The notes under the pieces: generated by a model | The model's database searches: none | The model's input: the letters and a program-made list of their open reading frames with translations, nothing else | Told to the model about the DNA's origin: nothing | In this document: positions 43,050 to 55,009 of the stretch, one piece after another | How the letters are laid out: every line of letters begins with the position of its first letter | Position numbering within the stretch: position 1 is the stretch's first letter | Made by a program: the position numbers and the translations under genes | Assembly (NCBI GenBank): GCA_017311185.1 | Contig: JAESUZ010005462.1 | Location: 2,232,001 to 2,296,000, forward strand | DNA length: 64,000 nucleotides | Direction: 5' to 3' | DNA from: Proteles cristata cristata | Lineage: Eukaryota; Chordata; Mammalia; Carnivora; Hyaenidae

Positions 43050-43440
43050 TCTTGCTGCCTGTTACTTAACTAACAGGTGGGCCACATTGATATACTCAAC
43101 AACATGGATGAGTCTCAAAATGACTACATTGAATTAAAGTAGCCAGACCAAGATAAAAGTACATAGTGCATGATTCCATTTATTTAACTTTCTAGTAATT
43201 GTAAACTGATCTAAAGTGACAGAAAGCAGGCCAGTGGTTGTGTGGGGACAGGACTGGGGGTAGGGAGAGAGAGAGATTGCAAAAGAGAAGGAGGAAATTT
43301 GGGGGGCTAATGGATATATTCACTATCTAGATGGTAATAGGGATTTCCTGGGTGTATATGTATGTCAAACTCAGCAAATTATATGCTTTAAACATGTGCA
43401 GTTTATTTTATGCCAATATAGCTCAAGAAAGCTGCTTAAA
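43050..43440 (+). mobile_element. Old L1 3' UTR, sense
   Basis: 'ACAACATGGATGAGTCTCAA', 'GCATGATTCCATTTATTTAA' and TTAAACATGTGCAGTTTATT are an old L1 3' end in sense, in opposite orientation to the element just before. Confidence 0.65.
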
Positions 43441-43689
43441 ATCCCTCTCCCACAGCCATTCCTTCTTTTCCATCCCCACGAACACCATCTATGTTCAGGC
43501 CTTTATTATATTTTGTCTGCTCAACAGTTACCTCTTTAGAGTTCTCCCTGCTTAATAGTCCCCAATCAACACCCCCATCTTCTTTGATGGCAAAAGATTA
43601 AGAAGAATCCAGCTAAGAACACACCAATCCCTGCTCCAAAATCTTCAACAATTCTTACAATCCACTGGCTTAAGGAACAATAATAACTG

Positions 43690-43815
43690 TATGTGCCGAA
43701 GACTTTAGGTACATTATTTAATCTCTACAATAATTTTTTAAGCATTATTACCTTCATTCCTACTTTCAAACAAGTTGAAGTACATGACCCAGTTCAAACA
43801 GCAGCACAGGACAAA
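43690..43815 (+). repeat. MIR-like SINE
   Basis: TTAGGTACATTATTTAATCTC and CATTATTACCTTCATTCC follow the MIR pattern. Confidence 0.5.
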
Positions 43816-43865
43816 AACTGTGTATGTACATATGTGTGTGTCTACGTGTGTGTCTATATTCTATG

Positions 43866-44088
43866 CCAGGGCTCTCAACTGAGGCGATTTTGCCTTCCAA
43901 CCCCAAAGATGTGCGGCAATATCTGGACACATTCTTGGTTGTCGTTACTGGGGGGAGGTGCTACTGGCATCTAGATGGTGGAGGCCAGGGAGGCTGCTAA
44001 ACATCCCATAATGCCCAGGACACTCCCCACAATGAAGAATTATCTGACCCCAAATGTCAGTAGCACTGTGGTTGAGAAATTTTTTTCT
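43866..44088 (+). mobile_element. MER20 DNA transposon (hAT-Charlie)
   Basis: GGCTCTCAACTGAGGCGATT, 'CACATTCTTGGTTGTCGTTA', CTGGGGGGAGGTGCTACTGG, 'AGGCTGCTAAACATCCCATA' and GTGGTTGAGAAA are the MER20 consensus order, end to end. Confidence 0.85.
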
Positions 44089-44630
44089 ACACTGAAGTAG
44101 AATTGGGTGTGCCCTTTCCTCTTTATGGAATGCGGATTTCTACCCTCTGCACCTGTTCAAAAATGACTTAGTCATCAAGAACCCTGTCACCTCCACCTCT
44201 TCCACCTGAATCTCTTCCCTATGTCAGTGTTCTTGCTTGTATCCTTGACCCTCTGTTGCTTTTTGCACAGACCTCCTTTAACACTTACCAGATACTTCTT
44301 TGAATGATCACTGGTGTCTGTCTTAAAGTTGCTAATAGACTGTAAACTCCTTGAGAGCAAAGACCCACTTCTTACTTATTTTTTTACCTTCTTCATATCA
44401 TAGTAATGTAACTAAAAGAGAAAACAGTACTATTGGATCAAAGATGCTGTACCAGTCTTGTTTGACTGTAAAGAAGAGAAAGATGAATTCTGATTGAGAG
44501 GTTTTGAGGAGATGGCATCAAACCAGACATGCCTGTTACTAGCAAATTTACTGTCTGAAACGAAGTACCAACTCTTTTGCAATGATATGTGAAAGTAATT
44601 TAATTATGTGTGTATTTATTCTGCCATCTT

Positions 44631-44844
44631 TTTTTAAATGTTTATTCTTGAGAGAAAGAGAGGGAGACAGAGTGTGAGCAGAGAGAGAGAGAGGGGCAGA
44701 GAGTTATGGAGACAAAATCTAAAGCAGGCTCCAGGCTCTGAGCTGTCAGCACAGAGCCCAACGTGGGGCTTGAACTAATGAACCACGGGGTTATAACCTG
44801 AGCTGAAGTTGGATGCTTAACCAACTGAGCCACCTAGGTACCCC
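44631..44844 (-). mobile_element. CAN-SINE, antisense
   Basis: Tail TTTTTAAATGTTTATTCTTG, GA-rich body, head GCCACCTAGGTACCCC. Perfect 14-base duplication TATTCTGCCATCTT at 44617 and 44845. Confidence 0.93.
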
Positions 44845-44917
44845 TATTCTGCCATCTTAACTTGGAAGTTCTCTTGCTGATTTTTATATTCCCGACATGG
44901 AATCTTTGTTAAATGAG

Positions 44918-44958
44918 GGAGGGAGGAAATGAATGAATGAGTGAGTGAATGAATGCAT
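44918..44958. repeat. (GAAT)n / (GAGG)n simple repeat
   Basis: GGAGGGAGG followed by AATGAATGAATGAGTGAGTG; low complexity. Confidence 0.75.
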
Positions 44959-45010
44959 ACAATTAGGTAACCATGTCCAATGACCAGATAGGGATTTATA
45001 TTGAGATAAT

Positions 45011-45225
45011 AGGGGCTCCTGGGTGGCTCAGTAGGTTGAGAGTCCGACTCTTGATTTCAGCTTAGGTTGTGACCCCAGGGTCATGAGATCAAGTCCAGCA
45101 TTTGACTTCATGCTGAGCACAGAGCCTGCTTGGAATTCTCTTTCTCTCTCTCTCTCTCCCTCTGTCCCTCTCCCCAGCTCACATGTGCATATTCTCTCTC
45201 CTTCAAGAAATGAAATAAAATAAAT
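45011..45225 (+). mobile_element. CAN-SINE, sense, older carnivore subfamily
   Basis: GGGGCTCCTGGGTGGCTCAG head, GACCCCAGGGTCATGAGATC, CAGAGCCTGCTTGGAATTC, tail GAAATAAAATAAAT. The middle resembles pan-carnivore copies more than the feliform form. Confidence 0.85.
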
Positions 45226-45229
45226 TGAG

Positions 45230-48200
45230 ATGCTGCGCTGTCATGTCAGGTGGAGATTCTGAAATGGCATGCTGATCTCCTACTTCTTCCTTTTACATTC
45301 AGTTTAAAGGAAACCTTTGTAGACCGTTCTCCAGAATACCTGGAATATTCCGAGCCACTGAGGGAACTACATTAGGTCATGGGCATTTGTTTAAGTGCAC
45401 AGAGCCAGTAGGGGAGTTAACTTTGCTTATTAATCACATATTCACTGAGAGGAATCAGATCTCAAGTAAAACTCTCTCAAGTAAAAGGTCTCTAGTAAAA
45501 GCCTACTCTTATTATTTTTTTAATGTGCTATATTTTGTTTGCAGGCACAACTGTTATCAAGATGATTAATGTGGAATGGTGTTTACTAGGTTTACTAATG
45601 GAAAAGTTATGACTGAACAAATGATCTGTCAAAATAACTGTGATTTTGATCTTTTCTTTTACTACCATAGTCAAGTGTCACATGTGCAGTGGGTGATACT
45701 GCAGGGTCTGGATCAAATGACTCAGAAGTTCCTTAACAGTCCTATGATGCTATATGAGACAGCATTGATTATCTATAAGGGATCTATTCTTAGGGCTGAA
45801 ATAAAGACCGCTAGCCAGCTCTGTTTATTTGTTTTAACAACACAAGGGAAATGATCCCCAGAAGTAAATCACAGAAGGAATGTCTATCAACCTGGCTTCA
45901 CAGGTTGAGGGGAAAATCGTATCTGGATGATCCCAGCACATGAAAACAGTATTGCCCACTATTGAAAATACCCAGGACCAGAAAACAAATCTTTACTTTC
46001 AGGAGTCTTTACTTTCAGGAAGGGTTATTACATAGGAGTCTTTAAAGATTGATAAGAAAACACCTTCTATATGCCAGGCATTTTATAGTCATTATTTTGA
46101 CTTCTCTCTGGCCCTGTAAGTATGTGTCATTAGCTCAGTTACACCAGTGAAGAGACCGAGGTCCAAAGTGTAGCTCTAATGAGCTATGATTTGAACCATG
46201 CTTGACCCCACACCCCATGCTCTCCTCACCACCCTTCTGTACCTCTTGGTGAACAATTTTGGTATCAGGGCATGTGGTAGGGACAGACAGATAGTCCTGG
46301 AGGGAAGAGAGACAGGTGTAAGAGGGAGAGGGTAGCAACAGACACTCTGGCTGCGTTTGATCTAAAACAGTTACAGGGAAGAAAGTTGTTTCTACCAGAA
46401 TTTTGTAGTTCTTGGAGACAAAGACCTTCTCCATTGCCCCCATTTCAAAATAAAGTTGGAGCTTTTTCAATAGGAAGTCTGCAATACCAGTAAAAATGGG
46501 TGTGAGATTTCGAGAGCCACCCTCGACCTGCGGGCTATCCACTGCTTTCTGACAGTGCCTGAGTCACAGCTGAGTAATGGTCTCCACTCCCTGCTACATT
46601 CTCCCCATCCCAGCTCTTGAGCTCGTGCTGTTGATTAGTCAACAGGTTACAGAAGCCCAATATGATGAACTGGATTTAAAAAAAAGGGGGAGAGATTACT
46701 GGAAACTCAAAACTTCCACAGAAATGCCAGGGGTGTGCCTGCCCTCGGAACGTATTCACTGAGGCCTCTAAGGCTCCCAGGCTTCTCTCTGCTCGTGTCT
46801 TTCCTTGTGTCAGTCTTATTTCCTCATACTGGCTTTCTTCACAAAGCAGGAAACTCATTTTCACATCTGAGTGTCATGACCAAGGAAGAACGGGGGAGTG
46901 CCTCTCAGGTCTCTGGAAGGAACTGGGGCCTGAAGATCAGGCACCCAACAAAGCCAAATTCATGGAGCCTGGCTCCCCAGGCTGGGGTTCAGGCTTGCTG
47001 GGCCTACAGAAGGCACAACTTCCCTTCAAATTACATGCTCAGAGTGGGAAAGCATAATGTCCCCAAAGAGAGGGATGGTTGGTCTGTGTCCACAAAATTT
47101 TAAGTGTCCACCATCACTTCCCAGCAAAATCTCTGTAAGTGCATTCCTGGCCAATGCCAGGGAGTGGGACACGTGGAAATTCAGCCAGTGGCTATCTGTG
47201 TTGTGACATGTTATACTCAAGGATTAAAATCTAATAGAGGATTTTACATGAATTTTATGTTAAAAATATTATTTACTTATTCATTGTCTCACAAGTGTAT
47301 CTTTAAATCTTAACATGTATTTTACTTAAAAGTATCATTTTGATGCTGAAGGAAGTTGACTATGGCCTTTAAACAAATCTGGATGCAGAGAAGAAAGCAT
47401 TTGATGAGCTTGCCATCACAGTGGAATCTGATATTAAAGTGGAAAACGGCTCCCTCTGCGTTTCCTCCCAGAATCACTTAAAGCAATTTGGGGAAGGACT
47501 AGAAGACAACATCCAACCTTTGATGAATCCAGGTGAAGACTGAATCATGCACCATTCCTTCAGGTTGATGGCTTCTCTGTATAAATCTGAGTGAATCCAT
47601 CCCTGATCCCTTGTGCTTCCATTGTCCCCTGCTTCCCATGCATGCTGGGGACTGAATACAGAGAGGTTGCCTGGGAGCACCCTCTGCCTCGGCCTGTGTG
47701 CTGCTTGGGGTGGGGAGGACAGAGTGCAAAGGATGGAAGGGAAGAATGGAGAACACATTCCATCTTGGACCTAACATAAGGTTCTGGGGACACGTTTTGG
47801 CTCACTCCGTCACTGAGGGATGCTCCCTCTCTCCCACCCTAACCAGCATAGGGAGCTTCAGGGGCTCTCTCACCTAGAATCTGAACTCATGGGTGGGGGG
47901 ACCAGGGTGAAATCAGGGTGAATTCTGCAGAGTTGCAGGAATGGGTTTAGCATTGGGCTTCTAGGCCTTAGAATCCCAGAGTCACACTTGGCTCGCTTCC
48001 TCTCACCTCCTTTATTTTCCTCTGAGGGCCTGTTTCTCAATTCACAAATACCACTAATGGCTCAGACTCAGCTCCCTCTGTGTTCTGGGTCCTATAGACA
48101 CACCAGCTCCATGCCAGCACTGTGGGGCCCAGCATGCACTGCCCTAGTGTCTTCCCCCCGCTCCGAATTCAGAAGGAATGGATTATTACAGTAAGTAATA

Positions 48201-48660
48201 GTGTGGGCTTTGGACATATCAATATCTGAGTAAGAGTCTTCACTATTGAAGAACATCCAGCCTTGGTGTGGCCTAGGCATTTCTTTCTAGGAAGAGATTT
48301 GGAATTGAGGAAAAGAAGGGATGAGACAGGAGTGGATATACCAGGAGTGGATATTTCTGGCTGGTGATTGGAGATGGGTGTCGGGTAGGGGATGGAGCCA
48401 TCTGTTTTCTCCTCCTCCCTGCACTTCAGGACATCCAGAGCTTCCCTGCAAACTTTCTGGGACTGTGGGAAGATGAGCAAGATCTCTGGGTTCTAGGTAG
48501 ATGGAAAGGGAAGTCCTAGTGAGACTACTGAGAAGATAGAGAAGCATCTGGAGAACCTGATCAGCTATTTGATATTCTCTGACTGTTACTAAACTACAAT
48601 CCATTTTCCTCGTATTATGGGACCAAGATGTCCAGGAAGAACTTAGAACATTGTTTCTTA
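45230..48660. other. Intergenic, one MIR-like patch
   Basis: A MIR-like segment lies at 46070-46200. Open frames up to 135 codons (46135-46542 on -) show no family resemblance or splice support. Nothing else recognised. Confidence 0.4.
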
Positions 48661-48677
48661 AAATTAAGTGGGCACAG

Positions 48678-48891
48678 GGGTCCCTGGGTGGCTCAGTCGG
48701 TTAAGCATCCGACTTCGGCTCAAGTCATGATCTCATGGTCCCTGGGTTCGAGCCCCGCATTGGTCTCTGTGCCGACAGCTCAGAGCCTGACACCTGCTTC
48801 AGATTCTGTGTCTCCCTCTCTCTCTGCCCCTTTCCTGCTCACTCTCTTTGTCTCTCAAAATAAAATAAAGACCTAAAAAACTTTTTTAAAA
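48678..48891 (+). mobile_element. CAN-SINE, sense
   Basis: GGGTCCCTGGGTGGCTCAGT head through AAAATAAAATAAAGACC tail. A 17-base duplication at 48661-48677 and 48892-48908 has one mismatch. Confidence 0.93.
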
Positions 48892-48904
48892 AAATTCAGT
48901 GGGC

Positions 48905-49020
48905 ACAGAAATCACTTGAGACTTTGTTAAAACAGCCTCCTGGACCTTAGCCCTTAGCTTCACACCCTGCAGTCCTCACAAGTTCTGATGCTGCTGCTGG
49001 GTAAACCCCAGTTTGGGTAA
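48905..49020 (+). mobile_element. MER5-like hAT-Charlie fragment
   Basis: AATCACTTGAGACTTTGTTA, AAACAGCCTCCTGGACC and AGTTCTGATGCTGCTGCTGG resemble the MER5/Charlie consensus; partial. Confidence 0.6.
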
Positions 49021-49024
49021 TGGT

Positions 49025-50004
49025 GACTGAGAAGACAGAGCTGACTGTCCTGTAGAATCCCACAAAATTTATTGTCCATGCTGGAGTCAGATGACACTCC
49101 CAGTTCAAGCATGACTTGGGAAAATGTTTGTAAAGATTTCCCAAGCCTCAGTGTTATAACACCTTCTCTGGTGCCTTCCCCGTTCTGTCTTCTGTGCTAC
49201 TCTGACACCCATATGACAATAGAAACTAGAAAAGAGGTTCCTGATGTGAACTGGCCTGAGGTCTCCTCTCCTTTGATCTTTCATGATTTCCACACCATCA
49301 GTAGGTTCCTATTCTGGGAATGGGAAGGTGGAGGCAGATAGACAATGGAAGATTTGGCTAACGCCACCAAGGAGGGCAAACAGCAGAAATTCATTCCAGT
49401 CTTAGTCTGCTCCAGGGCCATTAGTGGAGGAAGTAGTTAGGACTGCAAGGTGATGCCAAGACAGGGAGATGGGAGTAGAGGCTGTATGTATCAGTGCTCT
49501 AGAGTGTCTTCCATTCCTGTATGACTTTTAAGGAAGCTGATGAGACAAATCTGACTTCCATGGCATTAGACCTCTGAAACTTGCTAATATTTCTTAACAC
49601 TTTCACCTATAAATGGCCAAAATAAAAAAAAAACAGTCCCTTATTTTTAGATTATGCTGACAGTCGATGAAGTACCTGCTACCTGTGTTATCTTACTTGA
49701 CTTTCATTAAGAAACTTCCAAAGTCAAAGTGAGCCCGGAAGCCACTGTTATCCTCGCTCTAAAGCTGAGAAGACTGAGGCCTGAGGAATTTCTGTGACTT
49801 GCCAGAGATTGGAAAATGGCTTTGACTCAAAATCTTATTTTCCCAACACTGAAGAATGCTAGAAGGATCTATGATGTGCACTTTAATTGAATGACTCATC
49901 ATCGAAAGAGGGACTTTCCTTTAAGTGGTTTTATGATGTGAATAATAAGCATGTATCTTCAAACTGCATGAGTTTTTAGGGATGATTATAATCTACCCTC
50001 TTTC
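49025..50004. other. Intergenic with a MIR-like patch
   Basis: MIR-like at about 49665-49815 (TATCCTCGCTCTAAAGCTG, AGAAGACTGAGGCCTGAGG). No gene supported. Confidence 0.4.
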
Positions 50005-50021
50005 AAGAGATAAGGAGGCAG

Positions 50022-50245
50022 TTGGGGCGCCTGGGTGGCTTAGTCGGTTAAGCGTCCGACTTTCGCTTAGGTCATGATCTCGCGGTTCACGGGTTCGAGC
50101 CCCGCATCAGGCTCTGTGCTCACTGCCAGCTCAGAGCCTGGAGCCTGTTTCAGTCTGTGACTCCCTCTCTCTCTGACCCTCCCCTGCTCACGCTGTCTCT
50201 CTCTCTCTCTCTCCTAGAAATAAATAAAACATTAAAAAAAAAAAA
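50022..50245 (+). mobile_element. Young CAN-SINE, sense, CTAG-tail subfamily
   Basis: GGGGCGCCTGGGTGGCTTAG head, CTTTCGCTTAGG, CCTAGAAATAAATAAAAC tail and a pure A tail. Perfect 17-base duplication at 50005-50021 and 50246-50262. Confidence 0.96.
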
Positions 50246-50262
50246 AAGAGATAAGGAGGCAG

Positions 50263-51814
50263 AGGTTTAGAGGATGCTAATTAATATTCTGTGATTCCAG
50301 AAGTTGTCCACATCTCTTTTGTGACTTATCACCTTAATCATGCTAACTATATATAGTTTTTATTGTACTGCATTAAAACAGCATGGAAAGGTAAAAAAAC
50401 ACTGACATTGCAATCAGGTTGCTGTTTAGATATTGCAAAAGGGACATGGATCCTGTGATTTTTTAAAAATTTTTTAGTGCAGAAGTACAAAATTCATACC
50501 TTATCTTAAACTACACCATTATTCTCAGTCATTCTACAGGAGTCCAGCAAGCCAGACCAGAAACACCAGCTCAGGACGTGACTGACCCATTGACCTGAGC
50601 CAGGGAAAGCTCACACTTGAACCAACTGAGAAAAGGAAGACGTTTACTCTTGAATGTCACCACCTTCTCTATAAGTAATATCAACTAAACATATGTTTGC
50701 TGAAAACCTACTAAGAGCCAGACCTTGTGAAGTTAAAATGATTATTGCTATCACTCCCTCAGAAGGCTTGTCATCTGTATCCCAAAAGACAGAATTGTAT
50801 GCAATGCTGGCTTCCCGGTGTGATGTAAGCAGAGAAAGGAGCAATTTATTCCAACTGGTTGGTTCAAGGAAGACTTCACATTTTTGTTCGATCTTGGTGC
50901 AAGATTTCAAAAAATTGATAATGGAAGAAATGCTTTCTGCTTCAGAAAATATGTGTGTCACAAGGCGGCCGGTTATGTGACTTCCACTTACAATAAAGAA
51001 ATACCAGACCTATAACTTTGCAGATTGCCCAAGCAGATGGCCGTATGGACTCTGGCTTCCTCAAAGCTGGTTTTAACTGGGGCACAGCTCCGCTTGAAGA
51101 ACAAGGAAGCTTCCTTGCATGCACACTTGTGACTCAAGCTTCCTATCCACGGTCAGGTCTGACTTTCTCTACACTCTCCACCCACTGAGAGACTCTCTGT
51201 GATCATGATACCTGTTTCTTCTCATTGTAATAGTAAGGAGGTGGCCATCCAGGTATAGAATTTGCTGGTTGCAAGATGAGGTCCATATATCTCATTCCTC
51301 AGTAAGGAGTCACGTCAGGGAAAAGCTGCCTTTTCAGTAGAAGCTAAAAGTTCATCGGGATAGGCAAGACACAAAGAAATAATCTTGCCCCCAAATCTAT
51401 CTTCCCTTGGGACCCACCAGCCCATGTGGTGTCTCCATGAGAATCAGAAACAGAGACCCTTCCCTTTGGGTTTCAGCTGACCTGCCCTTGGGCGAGCATG
51501 GCTGACACATGCGCAGCAGCTCTGGTTTCCCTCTCATGTAGCCATTTCAAGTACAGATGACTTAAACCAGCTGCACTCAGATAACACTAGCAGCAACTAT
51601 TTGAAGGGGCTGAAGGAAAAGTGGAGAGAGAAGTGGAGGGAAAAGTGGCATGGGGACTTTGGACAGTCCTCCTCACAGCTTCATAAGTCATTGACTGTAG
51701 CAATAAAGGAAAGATAAATGAGTATACAGGTTGGCAATTTTACCTTTGGTCTGAAAAGAGTCTGTTGGCCACTGAAAACCTCTTTCTAGAACATTAATGG
51801 CAGGTAGCATAGTG
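50263..51814. other. Intergenic, nothing recognised
   Basis: No gene or clearly identified repeat. The overlapping open frames at 50644-50980 on both strands have no family resemblance. Confidence 0.35.
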
Positions 51815-51985
51815 TAGTGCAGTGATTCCCAAAGTGTGGTCCATATGGACCAGCAGTGACAGCATCATCTGGGAACTTATTAGAAACACAAATTCTAAGG
51901 GTCTATAGCAGACTGACAGAATTAGAAATTCTGGGGTTTATACAAGAACTTCAGGTGCTTCTGAAGCACAGGAGAGTCAAGAATC
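51815..51985 (+). mobile_element. MER5A-like DNA transposon (hAT-Charlie)
   Basis: CAGTGATTCCCAAAGTGTGG, TCATCTGGGAACTTATTAG, 'AAATTCTGGGGTTTATACAA' and CTTCAGGTGCTTCTGAAGCA follow the MER5A order. Confidence 0.8.
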
Positions 51986-51987
51986 TC

Positions 51988-52200
51988 TGGGAAAATGGCC
52001 GAGCAGGGCAGACCACATGGGTTTCAAGCCTGGTTCTGTCATCATAGGACAATCACTTAACCTCCCTAAGAGCCAGAGTCCTTTTATTTGAAATAGACAT
52101 AATAACAATAGTAGCTCAGATAGTTATTTTGGAAATTGAGATCTTAGGTGTACAACACTTTGAATAGTGCCCAACATGTAGCAGTCAGTACACATATGTT
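51988..52200 (+). repeat. MIR-like SINE
   Basis: CATGGGTTTCAAGCCTGGTT, AATCACTTAACCTCCC, ATAATAACAATAGTAGC, AATAGTGCCCAACATGTAGC: full MIR order. Confidence 0.72.
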
Positions 52201-52544
52201 TGCAACTATTGACACCAGCCAAAATTAAGTGTCAACTGTCCCTGGAAAACTGCAACCCTCCACCTCCCCAGGCTGGCCTCCCGTTTCAGTGTGGCCCCTC
52301 AGGGAAGGAAATGAAAGAGGATGTGGGCACTAGCACAGTCCAGAGGAACAGAGCAACATCCAGCCAACATGCTGCAGCCCTGGAAAATCGCAGGTGCCCA
52401 CAGAGCTGCGAGCAAAAGCACAGGGGCTGTGGGAGCATGTGCTGGACTTAAGTTGGCCTGATGGGCCTGAGAAGGCTTTCCTAAGAAAGTGATATTACAG
52501 GTGAGGTCAGAATGAGTGACAGTCATACCTAACTCTTGATGAGT

Positions 52545-52745
52545 ACTTACTATGCTCCAGGCATTACTCTCAGCAATATGTATTTTAAATCAGGTAATCC
52601 CCATCCTGATTAGATACATTTTGATTGCTTATTCTACAGATGAAAGTGAAAAAGGTGATAACCAAGGTCACATAGTACATACGTGTCACAGATAGAATTT
52701 GAACTCAAGCAGACAGATCCCTGGGACCATGCTCTTCACTCTCCA
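52545..52745 (+). repeat. MIR-like SINE
   Basis: TACTATGCTCCAGGCATTAC, TTATTCTACAGATGAAAGTG, AAGGTCACATAGTACATACG, GAATTTGAACTCAAGCAGAC. Confidence 0.65.
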
Positions 52746-54346
52746 TAAATTGGTGAGGGACTGAAAGACCTAGGGGCAGAGGGTGCTGGAGCGCAGGAGT
52801 ATGGAGTGAAGTGATCAGAATCTGATCATAGCTTATTTTTTTACTGAGAGCAGAGAAACATCATGTAAGGATTTTAAGCAGCAGGTAGGAAGGGCTGATG
52901 GTTGGAGATCAGACAGCTCTCCTTCATGCCTGGCTGGACCGTGCAGGCTGGAGGGCAGGCAGAAGGAGTGTGGAAAGGTCCAGTTAAGGAAAGAGGGCAG
53001 TAAGTCCAGGGGGCTGGCAAAGGAGAAGAAGGAAGTGGTCTGAGACACAGAATATGCCTTCTCTGTTTCTCTGATGGTTATTGAATCCACTTCTTCAGTG
53101 TGCACCATGTCATACCCTGTGTGAATGGCCCAGCTGGTGTCGTGCAACACACAAAATGTGTGGCCCCCTGGTGGCTCTGTATGCAGCCATTAAATGTCAT
53201 ATTGCTAAGAGACTAATTTCAGGATGTGGAAAATCATGTGGTGAGATGAGAAAAAGCAAGCTGTAAAGCAGATGACACATGCTTCCAATTTTCACACACA
53301 CACACACACACACTCATGCACGCACCCACACACGCACATTGGAAAAATACCCAAAGAACATATACTAAAATGTCAACAGTAGACATCATTGAGAAGAAAT
53401 ATCAAAGTTGATTTTTATTATTTTTCTGTGTGTGCATGTTTGTTTGCTTTTGCCGTACCCTCTCCTGTAAGTTTTTTGGCAATGATCACATGCTTTTGTA
53501 ATCAAATAAGTTATTTTAAAAACTGTTTATTTGTGTATGAGGTTAATCTCAAATAGTGAACTTGGCCAAGTGTGGCCACCTGTGCCAGCTGGGAACTCTG
53601 ACGAGATACTTAAGCATGGCCTCATCGGTCATGGCTGAAGCCTGACTCCTGGTGGACAGAAGTGTCAAGGACAGACCTCTATTTGGAGACCTCTACATAA
53701 ATAGCTCGGTGAAGTTTATTTATTCACTCATTTTATCATTCAACAAGTATCTACTGATCACATTCTAAACATGAAGCAAGATGGGAATATAAAAACAAGT
53801 TTACGTAGTGTTTACGAGTTATGTTTATAATAAAATTATGTTAAGGAATATGACTTGCTTTTCCTTTTGTTGGAGTTTTCTTTATGTCACATTAGTATGG
53901 CAGTTTCTTCACCCTGGTCCTGTTCCTCAGAGACTATGGTCTATTTCCAGGCTGTTACTAAGAATGGGATATTTTTCTTGGTATATTTTCTGTTTATAAT
54001 TAATAGTCCTGAATCTATCAATTTTCATGTATTAACATCGGACCATTTTCCTGAATGATACTATTAGTTTTTCAGACTTTTCCCTCTGGTTCTCAAGGTA
54101 TATAGTCATGCAGAATTTTCTAGAATATAGTAGTTGTACCTCTGCTTTGAAGACCTGTCCATTCTAGTATTCACCACTTGTTCCTTTAAATCCACTTCCC
54201 ACCCTTCTCATGTTCCTTTTCAATCAGGGAAATTCCTGGTAGCCTCTGCCAATGGGAGGTACCAAGCAAGAGATTAGAGGGCAGGAGAGAAGTCAGGCTA
54301 TTCATTTTCTTTCCCCAACTTTTGCTGTCCATTTCGTTTTTTAAAA
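52746..54346. other. Intergenic, nothing recognised beyond a CA repeat
   Basis: A (CA)n run lies at 53296-53314. No gene or identifiable transposon was supported. Confidence 0.4.
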
Positions 54347-54558
54347 TATTTAAAAAAGAAATGTTTATTTTTGAAAGAGAGAGAGTGAGCACGCATGAGC
54401 ATGGGGAGGGGCAGAGAGAGGGAAACACAGAATTCAAAGTAGATTCCAGGCTCTGAGCTGTCAGCACAAAGTCCAATGTGGGGCTCAAACCCACGAACTG
54501 TGAGATCATGACCTGAGCCCAAATTGGACATTTAACCAACTGAACCACCCAGGTGCCC
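54347..54558 (-). mobile_element. CAN-SINE, antisense, first of three in a row
   Basis: Tail AAATGTTTATTTTTGAAAG, CAGGCTCTGAGCTGTCAGC, head ACCACCCAGGTGCCC. Confidence 0.92.
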
Positions 54559-54758
54559 TTTTAATGCTTATTTATTTTTGAGAGAGAGACAGACAGAGTT
54601 TGAGCGGGGGAGGGGCAGAGAGCGAGGGAGACAGAATTCAAAGCAGGCTCCAGGCTGAGCTGTCAGTACAGAGCCTGACGCTGGGCTCCAACGCCTAGAC
54701 TGTGACATCATAACCTGAGGTGAAGTCAGATGCTCCACTGTGGTACCCAGATGCCCTT
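54559..54758 (-). mobile_element. CAN-SINE, antisense, second of three
   Basis: TTAATGCTTATTTATTTTTG at left, GGCTCCAGGCTGAGCTGTC, diverged head TACCCAGATGCCC. It abuts the previous SINE without a gap. Confidence 0.9.
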
Positions 54759-54810
54759 TTGCCCCCCTACTTCTGCCAAGATGTGCAGTAGTTCCTGAGC
54801 TCTCCCACTT

Positions 54811-55009
54811 TTTTTTTTAATGTTTTATTTATTTCTAGGAGAGAGAGAGAGAGACAGCATGAGCAGGGGAGGGTCAGAGAGAGAGAGGGAGTCACAGACT
54901 GAAACAGGTTCCAGGCTCCGAGCTGGCAGTCAGCACAGAGCCCGACGCGGGGCTCGAACCATGACCTAAGCGAAAGTCGGACCTTAACCGACTAAGCCAC
55001 CCAGGCGCC
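54811..55009 (-). mobile_element. Younger CAN-SINE, antisense, third of three
   Basis: CTAG-tail subfamily with a deletion in the head (CGAACCATGACC). A 17-base duplication at 54794-54810 and 55010-55026 has one mismatch. Confidence 0.93.

Noticed and set aside
46135..46542. 135-codon open frame on the - strand
   Set aside because: It overlaps a MIR-like repeat and has no domain resemblance or exon signals.
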